Shown here: positions 29,301 through 37,708 of the stretch, piece after piece
Numbering within the stretch: the stretch's first letter is position 1
How the letters are laid out: every line of letters starts with the position of its first letter
NCBI GenBank assembly: GCA_965277625.1
Contig: OZ255827.1
Span: forward strand, 372,001-436,000
Direction: 5' to 3'
Source of the DNA: G965195345 sp965277625
GTDB taxonomy: Bacteria > Pseudomonadota > Gammaproteobacteria > CAKMZV01
DNA: 64,000 bases
Program-made: the position numbers and the translations under genes
Notes under the pieces: model-generated
The model's database searches: none
What the model was told of the DNA's origin: nothing
Seen by the model: only the letters and a program-made list of their open reading frames with translations

Positions 29301-32300
29301 ACTGCTATCTGATGTACGGATGGTTAAGGTGGTTTGACCAGAGACATTTGGTATGTTATTCAAAACAATAGCATTTGCTGAAGTGGTTACCCTAACCACC
29401 CCTGAGGGGGATTGTTGAACGGCGAATGTTATAACGTCATCTTCGACATCACTTGCTGTTGTGTCTATGGTAATAGGTGTAAAACCACCAATGGTTGAAA
29501 TAATGTTGGTTGAGACGGTTAAGATTGGTGGGTCATTAATTACAGTCACCACCACCACAACCTCTGTTGAAACAGATAACCCGCCTTCATCGCTAAGGTT
29601 GACGGTTAAAACGGTTCGCCCATTTGCATTGCCAATGCTTACAAGCTGGACAGCTGAAGATAAAGTTGTTATTCTGACTATGCCTGAGTTGGACTCAGAA
29701 ACGCTTATTGTCAGTGTATCACCATCTGCATCATCGCTTGTTACTGTGATTAAAGCGGTTGTATTAAAGTCTTCGGAGAACGTCAATGCAGTGGTTGAAA
29801 TGCTAATTATGGTTGGGGGATCGTTCTGTGGACTGACCGTCACCAGCACTGGGACTGAGGTTAATACTGATCCATCATTGACGGTAATGGTTATGGTGGT
29901 CTGTCCATGGGCATGTGCAATGGCTGTTATTCGAACATCTGAAGCCGATGGTATGACATTGACCACGCCAGTCGTGGACTCAGTCACGGATATAGTTAGT
30001 GGATCATTATCAATGTCATTGCTCATTATAGTAATTAAAAATGTTGTTGAAAAGTCTTCAATGAGTGTCAATGCAGTGGTTGAGACGTTTAGGGTTGGTG
30101 TATTATTGATTTCGATCACAGTCACCCGCACTTGCGTTGAGGTAGTGATGTTGCCGTCATTGACGGAAATGGTTAAGATGGTTTGTCCAAAGGCAGAAGC
30201 AATGCTATTTATGACGACACCAGCGGCAGATGTAGATATATTGACTATGTTTGAGTTGGACTCAGTCACCGTTAATGTCAAAGTATTGCTATCAATATCG
30301 GTTCTGGTTACTGTGATTAATTCAGTTGATGCAAAATCTTCATTCAAAGTCAAAGCGGTCGTTGAAACACTTAGGGTTGGCGGATCATTAACAGGGTTGA
30401 CTGTGACCACCACTTGAGTCGTGGTTGTTAAATCGCCATCACTGAGGCTAATGGTGAGTGTTGTGACACCATTGGTATCGGTTATGTTAGCAACTTGAAC
30501 GCCTGCGTCTGTGATTGTCACAGTGACCACCCCAGTCGCGGATTCAGACACAGTTAAAGTCAAAGTATTGCTATCAATATCGGTTCTGGTTACTGTGATT
30601 AATTCAGTTGATGCAAAATCTTCATTCAAAGTCAAAGCGGTCGTGGAAACACTTAGTGAGGGCGGATCATTGACCGGTGCAATGGTCACAGGGATTAGGA
30701 TTGAAGTACTGGTTGTGCCATCAAAAGCAGTAACAGTTATGGTGGTATTACCAAAGGCATGGTCTATACTCCTTATAGCGATGCCTACGTCTATGCTAAT
30801 AGGTTCAGCTGCAACACTGAGCACCCCTGTGGTGGATTCTGACACTGTTATAGTGACAGTGTCGCCATCTACATCGTCTCTTATTATTGGTAATAGGTAA
30901 TTTTGAAAGTCTTCTGTACTATTGATGGGGTTTATAAAGGCGCTCAATGTTGGCGGATCATTGACAGGGTTGACTGCGACCACCACTTGAGTCGTGGTTG
31001 TTAAATCGCCATCACTGAGGCTAATGGTGAGTGTTGTGGCACCATTTGCATTGCGAATGTTTGTCACTTGAACGCCTGCGTCTGTGGTTGTCACAGTGAC
31101 TACCCCAGTCGCGGATTCAGATACAGTAAATGTCAAGGTATTGCTATCAATATCGTTTCTGCTTACAGTGATGACTTCAGTTGTTGCAAAATCTTCATTG
31201 AGCGTCAAAGCAGTGGTAGAAATACTTAGGGCGGGCGGATCATTAACAGGGGTGACAGTGACCACCACTTGAGTCGTGGTTGTTAAATCGCCATCACTGA
31301 GGCTAATGGTGAGTGTTGTGGCACCATTTGCATTGCGAATGTTTGTCACTTGAACGCCTGCGTCTGTGGTTGTCACAGTGACTACCCCAGTCGCGGATTC
31401 AGACACAGTAAATGTCAAGGTATTGCTATCAATATCGTTTCTGCTTACAGTGATGACTTCAGTTGTTGCAAAATCTTCATTGAGCGTCAAAGCAGTGGTA
31501 GAAATACTTAGGGCGGGTGGATCATTAACAGGGGTGACAGTGACCACCACTTGAGCGGTTGTACTTAATCTGCCATCGCTGACGGTAATCGTGAGCGTTG
31601 TGGCGCCATTGGTATTGGTCGTGCTCTCTACTTGAACACCTGAAGCGGAGGCTGTGACAGAGACCACGCCAGTGGTGGATTCAACCACACTAAAGCTGAG
31701 ACTATCCCCTTCATCATTATCAAATGCAGTGGCAAGGGTTGTGGCGCCTGCAAAATCTTCTGGGACTGTTAATGTCGCGGTTGTAATAGTTAAGGTTGGC
31801 GGATCATTGACAGGGGTCACTGTGACCACCACTTGAGCGGTGGCACTTAACGTACCATCGCTGACAGTAATCGTGAGCGTTGTTGCGCCATTGGCATTTT
31901 CAATGCGCTCTACTTGAACACCTGAAGCGGAGGTTGTGACAGAGACCACGCCAGTGGTGGATTCAACCACACTAAAGCTGAGACTATCCCCTTCATCATT
32001 ATCAAATGCAGTGGCAAGGGTTGTGGCGCCTGCAAAATCTTCTGGGACTGTTAATGTCGCGGTTGTAATAGTCAAGGTTGGTGTATCTTCAACGGCGGCT
32101 ACCACAACGACAATTTCTGTAGAATCAGATCGCCCACCCGCATCGTTCGCTAACACAGTCAAGGTTGCTGTGCCATTAGCATTGGCAACTGCAGTCAAGG
32201 TAATACTGTTGGTAAGAATCCTCTTACCATTGACGGGTGTTGATATAACGGCCTCCACGAGACGTGAGGATGAACTCACTGAAAGGGTTATGGTATCCCC

Positions 32301-35300
32301 ATCAGCGTCTGTGGCTGTGGTTTGGAAGACCACAGAACCCCTAAAGTCTTCTTGCACGCTGATCAGATTTGTAGAAACTGTCACCACAGGTGCTGCAACA
32401 CTGGGTCGAATGATGACATTGACAGAGATGATTTGAGTAACCGTTGCCCCTGAGCTGTCAACCACTCTGACGGTTAAGGTCGTTTGACCTGAAGCACCAG
32501 TAATAGCATTTAACACAATGGCGTTGGCTGATGTGGTTGCTCTGACGATCCCAGCTGGTGACGCTGTTACGGCAAAAGATAGATTGTTATCTTCGACATC
32601 ACTCGCAGTGGTGTTTATGGTGATGGTTGAGAAGTTAACATTGGCTGAAATGCTATTTGTTGAAACACTTAGGGTTGGTGTGTCATTGACAGCAAGGACT
32701 GTTACCCCAACTTGCGCCGTAGAACTCACAGAACCATCGAAGATGGCAATCGTGAGCGTTGTAACGCCATTAGCATGGGCAATGTTTGAAAGTTGGATGG
32801 TTGGAGCTGTGGTTGTGACTGTGGTTCTGACAGTGACCACCCCTGTGTTGGATTCAGTCACGGTTAAAGTCAATGGATCGTTTTCTAAATCACCAATGGT
32901 TAGAGTGATTGGGGCAATCGATGCAAAATCTTCATTGAGCGTCACAGCGGTTGTAGAAACACTTAGGCTTGGCGGGTCATTGACAGGGGTGACTGTGACC
33001 ACCACTTGAGCTGTGGCACTTAATGTGCCATCGCTGACGGTAATCGTGAGCGTTGTAACACCATTGGCATGGGCAATGCGCTCTACTTGAACCCCTGAAG
33101 CGGAGGTTGTGACAGAGACCACGCCAGTCGTGGATTCAACCACACTAAAGCTGAGACTATCCCCTTCATCATTATCAAATGCAGTGGCAAGGGTTGTGGC
33201 ACCTGCGAAATCCTCTGCGACTGTTAATATCGCGGTTGTAATAGTCAAGGTTGGCGTATCTTCAACGGCGGCCACCACAACGACAATTTCTGTAGATTCA
33301 GATTGCCCACCAGCATCGCCCACTTGCACAGTCAAGGTTGTTGTGCCATTCGCATTGGCAATCGCAGTCAAGGTGATACTGTTGGTGAGGGTACTCTTAG
33401 CGCTGAAGGGTGCTGATATGGCTGCATTCACAAGGCTGGTTAATGGGCTCACTGAAAGCGTTATGGTATCCCCATCAGCGTCTGTGGCTGTGGCTTGGAA
33501 TACCACAGAACCCCTAAAGTCTTCTTGCACGCTGATCAGATTTGTAGAAACTGTTACCACAGGTGTTGCTACACTGGGTCGAATGATGACATTAACAGCG
33601 ATGGTTTGAGTAACCATTGCCCCCGAGTTGTCAACCACACTGACAGTCAAGGTGGTTCGACCTGAAGCACCTGTCATGGCATTCAACATAATGGCATTGG
33701 CTGAGGTTGTGACAGAGAGCACGCCTGAGTTGGAGGTTTGTACCGTAAAAGTCAAAGTCCCTTCATCCACATCACTCGCAGTGGTGTTAATGGTGATGGG
33801 TGAAAAGCCACCCAAAGTTGTAATATTGTTGGTTGAAACGGATAAGGTTGGTGTGTCATTGACGGGCGCAACCATCACTATAATATCTGTAGAAACAGAT
33901 TGCCCATTTGCGCTTGCTTGAACGTTTAAGGTTGTCGTCCCATTGGCATTTTCAATCGCTGTCAGGGTGATGGTGCTTATGCCATTGCTTAGTACCGATA
34001 TGGCTGCATCCACAAGACGTGAGGATGAACTCACTGAAAGGGTTATGGTATCACCATCTGCATCGGTGGCTGTGGTTCTGATGATGACTGACGCTCTAAA
34101 ATCTTCTTGTACACTGATGCGATTAGTAGAAACAATCAATACAGGTGGGACATTAGTGGGTGGGAGTACATTGACAACGATGGTTTGCAAAGTTGACAGT
34201 CCATCTGTGTCAGTTGTACGGACGGTTAAGGTGGTTTGACCTGAAACACCCGTCATGGCATTCAAGATAATGGCATTGGCTGAAGTGGTTACGCTGACCA
34301 CGCCTGAAGAGGAGGCTTGTACCGAAAAAGTCAAAGCCCCTTCTTCAACATCACTCGCAGTGGTATGAATGGTGATAGTTGAGAAGTCAAAATTGGCTGA
34401 AATATTGTTTGTTGAAACACTTAGGGTTGGTGGGTCATTGATGGGTGCAACCGTTACGATAATATCTGTAGAAACAGATTGCCCATTTGCGCTTGCTTGA
34501 ACGTTCAATGTTGCCGTCCCATTGGCATTTTCAATCGCAGTCAAGGTGATGGTGCTTATGCCATTGCTTAGTGCCGATATGGCCGCATCCACAAGACGCG
34601 ATGATGAACTCACTGAAAGGGTTATGGCATCACCATTAGCATCGGTGGCAGTGGTTCTGATGATGACTGACGCATTAAAATCTTCTTGTACACTGATGCG
34701 ATTAGTAGAAACGATCAGTACAGGTGGGACATTAGGGGGTGGGAGCACATTGACAACGATGGTTTGCATCCCAGTCGTATTTGAATTGTCAACTGTGCGG
34801 ACGGTTAAATTTGTTTGGCCTGTTGCACCTGGAATGGCATTTAAAACAATGGCATTGGTTGAGGTGGTTATGCTGACCACGCCTGGAGGGGAGGCTTGTA
34901 CCGTAAATGTTAAAGCTCCTTCTTCAACATCACTCGCAGTGGTATTAATGGTGATGGTTGAGAAGTCAACAAGGGCTGAAATATTGTTTGTTGAAACACT
35001 TAGGGTTGGTGGGTCATTATCAGGCGAAACCCGCACCGTTACTCGGTTGGTCATACTCGACACACCATCGCTGGCGATAATGGTTAAGATAGTTTCACCA
35101 TGCGCATTCTCTATACTTGATACAGAAACTGCTGTGGTTGAAGTTGTTACAGTAACGACCCCTGTGGTGGATTCAGTCACGGTTATTTGTGTTGCACTGG
35201 TTGCATTGGCAATGACTCTGGAGCCAACGAAATCTTCATTGACGAGTAAAAGACTACTGCCCACCGAAAGTGTGATGTTTGAGTTAGGAGCGGGTGTGCT

Positions 35301-35546
35301 GCCGCCACCGACAGGAGTATCACCGCCACTACCACCATCGGCAGTAGTGCCACCGCCGCCACCGCCGCCACCACAAGCGGATAATAATATGGATAGCACC
35401 AAAGTTGTGCTAAGTGTCCGTAGCGTGCGCTGATTCAGTTTTTTGATGGCGTTCGACAGAGCAAGTATGATTTGACAAACAATGCTCACTCGGAGCAATG
35501 ATTTGACAGAATATCGCGTGCATTGTTTTAAATATAATATAGACAT
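24930..35546 (-). CDS. Giant repeat lipoprotein (3,538 residues), paralogue with one C-type-lectin-like domain and integrin-like propeller
   Basis: Probable surface adhesin, paralogous to the 6,706-residue protein downstream on the same strand. Seen in order: an N-terminal extension, a hydrophobic segment ending in the lipobox LSAC with Cys58, eight glycines and a Gly/Pro-rich linker, then about 22 cadherin/Ig-like repeats. A beta-rich pre-domain and one C-type-lectin-like domain (about residues 2335-2505) follow, then four more repeats, an Fn3-like segment (about 2970-3070) and seven FG-GAP blades ending in KGAYLY. The residues before the lipobox (NAIKKLNQRTLRTL) align with the other protein (NAFKTVHQRVLTSL). 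The Met available there in the paralogue is a Ser codon here, so this gene must start further upstream: at the ATG used here, or at a GTG giving MSIVCQ. No clear Shine-Dalgarno is seen. Neighbouring repeat units are nearly identical in DNA, indicating recent expansion. Confidence 0.85.
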   Translation of the reverse strand: MSILYLKQCTRYSVKSLLRVSIVCQIILALSNAIKKLNQRTLRTLSTTLVLSILLSACGGGGGGGGTTADGGSGGDTPVGGGSTPAPNSNITLSVGSSLLLVNEDFVGSRVIANATSATQITVTESTTGVVTVTTSTTAVSVSSIENAHGETILTIIASDGVSSMTNRVTVRVSPDNDPPTLSVSTNNISALVDFSTITINTTASDVEEGALTFTVQASPPGVVSITTSTNAIVLNAIPGATGQTNLTVRTVDNSNTTGMQTIVVNVLPPPNVPPVLIVSTNRISVQEDFNASVIIRTTATDANGDAITLSVSSSSRLVDAAISALSNGISTITLTAIENANGTATLNVQASANGQSVSTDIIVTVAPINDPPTLSVSTNNISANFDFSTITIHTTASDVEEGALTFSVQASSSGVVSVTTSANAIILNAMTGVSGQTTLTVRTTDTDGLSTLQTIVVNVLPPTNVPPVLIVSTNRISVQEDFRASVIIRTTATDADGDTITLSVSSSSRLVDAAISVLSNGISTITLTAIENANGTTTLNVQASANGQSVSTDIIVMVAPVNDTPTLSVSTNNITTLGGFSPITINTTASDVDEGTLTFTVQTSNSGVLSVTTSANAIMLNAMTGASGRTTLTVSVVDNSGAMVTQTIAVNVIIRPSVATPVVTVSTNLISVQEDFRGSVVFQATATDADGDTITLSVSPLTSLVNAAISAPFSAKSTLTNSITLTAIANANGTTTLTVQVGDAGGQSESTEIVVVVAAVEDTPTLTITTAILTVAEDFAGATTLATAFDNDEGDSLSFSVVESTTGVVSVTTSASGVQVERIAHANGVTTLTITVSDGTLSATAQVVVTVTPVNDPPSLSVSTTAVTLNEDFASIAPITLTIGDLENDPLTLTVTESNTGVVTVRTTVTTTAPTIQLSNIAHANGVTTLTIAIFDGSVSSTAQVGVTVLAVNDTPTLSVSTNSISANVNFSTITINTTASDVEDNNLSFAVTASPAGIVRATTSANAIVLNAITGASGQTTLTVRVVDSSGATVTQIISVNVIIRPSVAAPVVTVSTNLISVQEDFRGSVVFQTTATDADGDTITLSVSSSSRLVEAVISTPVNGKRILTNSITLTAVANANGTATLTVLANDAGGRSDSTEIVVVVAAVEDTPTLTITTATLTVPEDFAGATTLATAFDNDEGDSLSFSVVESTTGVVSVTTSASGVQVERIENANGATTLTITVSDGTLSATAQVVVTVTPVNDPPTLTITTATLTVPEDFAGATTLATAFDNDEGDSLSFSVVESTTGVVSVTASASGVQVESTTNTNGATTLTITVSDGRLSTTAQVVVTVTPVNDPPALSISTTALTLNEDFATTEVITVSRNDIDSNTLTFTVSESATGVVTVTTTDAGVQVTNIRNANGATTLTISLSDGDLTTTTQVVVTVTPVNDPPALSISTTALTLNEDFATTEVITVSRNDIDSNTLTFTVSESATGVVTVTTTDAGVQVTNIRNANGATTLTISLSDGDLTTTTQVVVAVNPVNDPPTLSAFINPINSTEDFQNYLLPIIRDDVDGDTVTITVSESTTGVLSVAAEPISIDVGIAIRSIDHAFGNTTITVTAFDGTTSTSILIPVTIAPVNDPPSLSVSTTALTLNEDFASTELITVTRTDIDSNTLTLTVSESATGVVTVTITDAGVQVANITDTNGVTTLTISLSDGDLTTTTQVVVTVNPVNDPPTLSVSTTALTLNEDFASTELITVTRTDIDSNTLTLTVTESNSNIVNISTSAAGVVINSIASAFGQTILTISVNDGNITTSTQVRVTVIEINNTPTLNVSTTALTLIEDFSTTFLITIMSNDIDNDPLTISVTESTTGVVNVIPSASDVRITAIAHAHGQTTITITVNDGSVLTSVPVLVTVSPQNDPPTIISISTTALTFSEDFNTTALITVTSDDADGDTLTISVSESNSGIVRITTLSSAVQLVSIGNANGRTVLTVNLSDEGGLSVSTEVVVVVTVINDPPILTVSTNIISTIGGFTPITIDTTASDVEDDVITFAVQQSPSGVVRVTTSANAIVLNNIPNVSGQTTLTIRTSDSSGSMAVQTIAVNVAINPSSTPVLTVSTSFISLQEDFNGFVNIGTTVTDSDVGGFVTLSVRSSPRLVDTVILRPRVDIIAPNQFDRNAISISSIEHLNGTTTLTVQATDSGGLSHTTEIVAVIHPVNDPIWFTFPSTIVTLTPFGDQINRNVQSIIINNPGNEADRVQLGLTHSGDPIFSANPAPVTSFTTNALMTVTTLTSTVSTAQLYFTIAPNQTGTATLTVHLNNLTDLRLSTRTMVVSVSSPNVPATIVPANPSITNLIVHGGRLYANDASVSSIGNARFLTTARALGGHLLNINSVEEYSFVLIPTLSGLTAAESWLGLVLPERTFPGELSWITHDSTIAYGYSSANDSVNLRVYPGHYPLPWDAGVNGLRANRTGRTTTMFNWTIYASGNGGVYFLVDDSGDGINRNVIYEFPQGLTPTSINPISLNSGTNANLSLTGFDLNGDTINTNDWSITDPTGGSAIFNHTAGSTGVQTVNMIYTASTNFDGQTTVVVNLQVNGLTTTYAISFIVDGPPIIALSTHTIVLDEDFGSFVIGTSVTDQEMSVNVPYALQASSTNIVTISTSANTIQLTSVPHTYGMVTLRIQTTDSASQVASTQVVISVRSVNDTPTLTFSTDNITTLGGFTPITIDITVTDVEDVTLPFSVKASTTGVVSFTTSVNNIVLSSIPRGSGQTTLSVTVTDSSGTVVIRTIAINVIVVPGTTPVLRVSANLIRLQEDFGSVVIGTTATDADTGTLVVTVSSTTHLVNTVISTHSITLSSVAHLFGTTTLTVLATDPGGLSDSTEIVVIVQSVNDTPTLTVSSNTISLGSDPFVLDVSASDVEDGPISFSVSAGRGIVNTLITSRNLTITRLSLDGNQIVLAIRAVDKNNSIVSTNVTVILPTLLVITTGIKTLDFSWGAISTSSRYQLQSNPDGVAGFSDLSTTGIVISPNSTNIQQTTAQGLVSLHRYIPSVNNPQYAVRTCTATACESSFRHNTVALTQAQLNSMIGDFQGSNTAETDGFGFSVGLSGDGNTLAVGAPSEDSPGTGINGAQGDDIANFVSAGAVYLFRRNGGVWSQQAYIKALNPGVFQALGAAVDLSTDGNTLAAGVPRDNSGPNSASLGALNSGAVLIFRFSGGVWTQQAFLKASNAEDFDVFGGFISLSDDGNTLVTGVPNESSLSTGVNNFASNGVAQEVGAAYVFRFSTTTNSWSQQAYIKASNAEGGPPGTLGIGDQFGRSISLSGDGNTLAVGTPGEGSASTGINGAQDNNNAIDSGAVYLFRFSNGNWSQQAYIKSLNSERGDQFGISTSLNYDGHLLAVGASREDSVSTGINGAQDDNTLPETGAVYLFRFSSGSWTQQTYIKASSSNPDDRFGYSVNLSSDGNTLAVGALLEDGSSPGVNGTVNNGVQNSGAVFLLEFVNGAWVHKAYIKAPNPTTNDGFSSSLSLSDDGGALAVGISGFNGKGAYLY
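28035..28545 (-). other. C-type-lectin-like domain of giant protein 2
   Basis: Landmarks in order: LYAND, ARALGGHLLNINSVEEYSFV, SWLGLVLP, LSWITHDSTIAYGY, HYPLPW, FNWTIYA and VIYEFPQG. Cysteine-free. The flanking pre-domain (QLYFTIAPNQTGTATLTV) and post-domain (LTGFDLNGDTI) match those around the five copies in the larger paralogue. Confidence 0.7.
30979..32106 (-). repeat. Four consecutive 282-bp units in giant gene 2, the first two almost identical
   Basis: Units start at 30979, 31261, 31543 and 31825, each 282 bp (94 codons). The first two differ by eye at only two positions. The third and fourth are nearly identical over their second half. This is consistent with recent tandem duplication by slippage or unequal exchange. 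Confidence 0.85.
33778..33991 (-). repeat. Tract nearly identical to 21224-21437 in the other giant gene
   Basis: About 214 bp that by eye differ at only two positions from 21224-21437 in giant gene 1, while flanking parts of both units diverge. Suggests recent gene conversion or segmental duplication between the paralogues. Confidence 0.8.
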
Positions 35547-36047
35547 AATGGTCAGTTTTAAATGGTAATAAAAATACTCTAATCTAAGTCTTATTCAATT
35601 GAATTTTCACAATAAGCGATTGATTGTATAAGAAAATAAATCTATTTGGCGAGTTTTTAACATCATGAACCAAGCTAAAGTGTGTCGATTGGATGCGTTT
35701 AACATTAAATTTCATTAAATAGTTTGCTCAATTGGAACAATAAAATCATACTGACTATTCTGCAACTTGGTCCAGATAAACAATCGCTCGAAACCTCAGT
35801 TGGCATGCTTCAAAATTCATGACAAAGGCATAAACGGGCCACTGAAAATAGCCAAATCTATCCTATGTGCTTTGGATTATGGTTATGTCTGAAAATTGAA
35901 TTCAGTTGAAGAAAGGCAGGCGTTATTAGAATGACATTTCCTGTATGACCTGACAATGCCTAAGTATTTTTATTGATCAGCGCATGGCATCATCGTCATT
36001 GAGTGTAGAAAACCTAACCATTTTGTCAGTCAACCTCCAGTATGCAT
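35547..36047. other. Intergenic region between giant gene 2 and nhaD, no gene seen
   Basis: About 500 bp of AT-rich, stop-rich sequence between divergent genes. I see no coding signal or RNA gene. It should hold the promoter of giant gene 2, but I find no convincing hexamer pair; a TTCAATTGAA palindrome lies near 35597. Confidence 0.5.
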
Positions 36048-36077
36048 TTGCAACCAGTTTGGATAATTGTGTATGAT
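36048..36077 (+). promoter_or_regulatory. Candidate sigma70-type promoter of nhaD
   Basis: TTGCAA (36048-36053), an 18-bp spacer and TATGAT (36072-36077) lie 42 bp upstream of the nhaD start. Good match and spacing, and a plausible 5' leader of about 35 nt. Confidence 0.5.
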
Positions 36078-36119
36078 AGAATACGACATCAAATTCTATT
36101 AACCAAGGGGGGATGTTCA

Positions 36120-37556
36120 ATGTCTTACGTCTTATTTGTCTTAAAATTAATTGTCGCTGGTTGTGTATTGTTGCCACAGTTGACGTGGGCGGCTGGGTCA
36201 ACTGGAGAAACATTAGACTTAACGAACCATGCAGTTGGTTTTTTTGCCATTGCTGTTTTTGTCATCGCATATGCTATGGTAATGCTCGAAGAAGTGATCC
36301 ATTTAAAGAAGTCTAAACCCGTTATTCTTTCAGCGACAATTATTTGGTTTGCCATTGCTTGGGTTTATAGCAATAACGGCTTACCGCACGCGGCTGAAGT
36401 TGCCGTTCGGCACAACATATTGGAATTTGCTGAATTGATGCTATTCTTGTTGGTCGCTATGACCTACATTAATGCGATGACCGAGCGACGCGTATTTGAT
36501 GCCCTCAGAGGCTATTTGGTGTCCCATAATTTCAGTTTCCGGCAGTTGTTTTGGATCACAGGGATCTTGTCTTTCTTTATTTCACCCATTGCAGACAATT
36601 TAACAACGGCATTGGTAATGTGTGCTGTGCTACTTGCTGTAGCAGAAGGCAATAAAAAATTCATATCAATTGGTTGTGTTAATGTAGTTGTCGCCGCCAA
36701 TGCGGGTGGTGCTTTCAGTCCGTTTGGGGATATCACAACGCTGATGGTTTGGCAAAAAGGCATTGTTCAATTTACAGAGTTTTTTGCTTTATTCGTCCCG
36801 TCCGTTGTGAATTTCATTATCCCAGCAGCCATTATGCATTTTGCTGTACCCAATGAGAAGCCAGTCAGCACTAATGAAAGAGTGGTCATTTTGCGCGGTG
36901 GCGTCGGCGTGATGATTTTGTTTGGTCTAACCATTTTATCGGCGGTATCAGCTCATAATTTCTTTCATCTGCCGCCAACAATTGGCATGATGTTGGGCTT
37001 GGCTTATTTACAGTTCTACAGCTACTTTTTACGGATGTCGAGCACCCAAAAAATGGGCATGGATACCATGGACGGCGCCCGAATCAGCTTGGGCGGGATT
37101 GAATTTGAGCAAAGAAACTTCAGTTTTGATGTATTTAAGAAGATTGCCAGTGCTGAGTGGGATACATTATTGTTCTTCTTTGGTATTATTCTGTCGGTCG
37201 GTGGTCTTGGATTTATCGGTTATTTGGGCTTAGTATCTGAGGTCATGTACACCGATTGGGGTCCGACCTATGCCAATATTATGGTCGGTATTTTGTCGGC
37301 AATTGTTGATAATATTCCAGTGATGTTTGCCGTCCTAACCATGAATCCAGAAATGTCTCATGAACAATGGTTACTGGTCACATTAACCGCAGGTGTTGGC
37401 GGCAGTATGCTGTCTATTGGCTCCGCAGCTGGGGTGGCATTGATGGGTCAATCCAGAGGCATGTACACCTTTGGCAGTCACCTAAGATGGACACCTGTGA
37501 TTGCACTGGGCTATGCCGCCAGTATTCTGACGCATATATGGCTGATCGGTACTTAA
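36120..37556 (+). CDS. nhaD: NhaD-type sodium/proton antiporter
   Basis: Inner-membrane Na+(Li+)/H+ antiporter used for sodium and pH homeostasis, common in marine and halophilic bacteria. The 478-residue protein is mostly hydrophobic helices. It carries NhaD/ArsB-superfamily motifs: SPIADNLTTALVM (discontinuous helix), NAGGAFSPFGDITTLMVW and the second inverted-repeat motif AIVDNIPVMFAVL. The start MSYVLFVLK was chosen for its strong AAGGGGGGA ribosome-binding site seven bases upstream and a signal-like first helix ending in WAAG. An upstream in-frame ATG would add 26 residues without such support. Probably monocistronic: a promoter precedes it and a hairpin follows. Confidence 0.92.
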   Translation: MSYVLFVLKLIVAGCVLLPQLTWAAGSTGETLDLTNHAVGFFAIAVFVIAYAMVMLEEVIHLKKSKPVILSATIIWFAIAWVYSNNGLPHAAEVAVRHNILEFAELMLFLLVAMTYINAMTERRVFDALRGYLVSHNFSFRQLFWITGILSFFISPIADNLTTALVMCAVLLAVAEGNKKFISIGCVNVVVAANAGGAFSPFGDITTLMVWQKGIVQFTEFFALFVPSVVNFIIPAAIMHFAVPNEKPVSTNERVVILRGGVGVMILFGLTILSAVSAHNFFHLPPTIGMMLGLAYLQFYSYFLRMSSTQKMGMDTMDGARISLGGIEFEQRNFSFDVFKKIASAEWDTLLFFFGIILSVGGLGFIGYLGLVSEVMYTDWGPTYANIMVGILSAIVDNIPVMFAVLTMNPEMSHEQWLLVTLTAGVGGSMLSIGSAAGVALMGQSRGMYTFGSHLRWTPVIALGYAASILTHIWLIGT

Positions 37557-37593
37557 AGGCAGAGTGATTTCACTTTTACAAAAATAACGCCAT

Positions 37594-37632
37594 GCCCACA
37601 GTCATCGTTGAGACTAATCTGGCACTGTGGGC
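37594..37632 (+). terminator. Inverted repeat after nhaD, possible terminator
   Basis: GCCCACAGT (37594-37602) pairs with ACTGTGGGC (37624-37632) around a 21-nt loop. Only a weak T-rich tail (TGTTTC) follows, so termination is plausible but not strong. Confidence 0.35.
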
Positions 37633-37708
37633 TGTTTCAGCAAATATGTTCTTGGAACGGCTGGCGTTTTTACAAGATGAGCAAAGCGCCCTATAAAGCC
37701 TGACATCA

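Noticed and set aside
4597..35546. Giant genes as RTX type I adhesins or type IX/type V substrates
   Set aside because: No glycine-rich GGxGxDxxx nonapeptides, no autotransporter barrel, no CTD-type sorting domain and no neighbouring secretion genes. A lipobox is present instead.
36042..36119. Upstream in-frame ATG for nhaD adding 26 residues
   Set aside because: It overlaps the promoter candidate, and the internal ATG has a strong ribosome-binding site and starts at the first hydrophobic helix.
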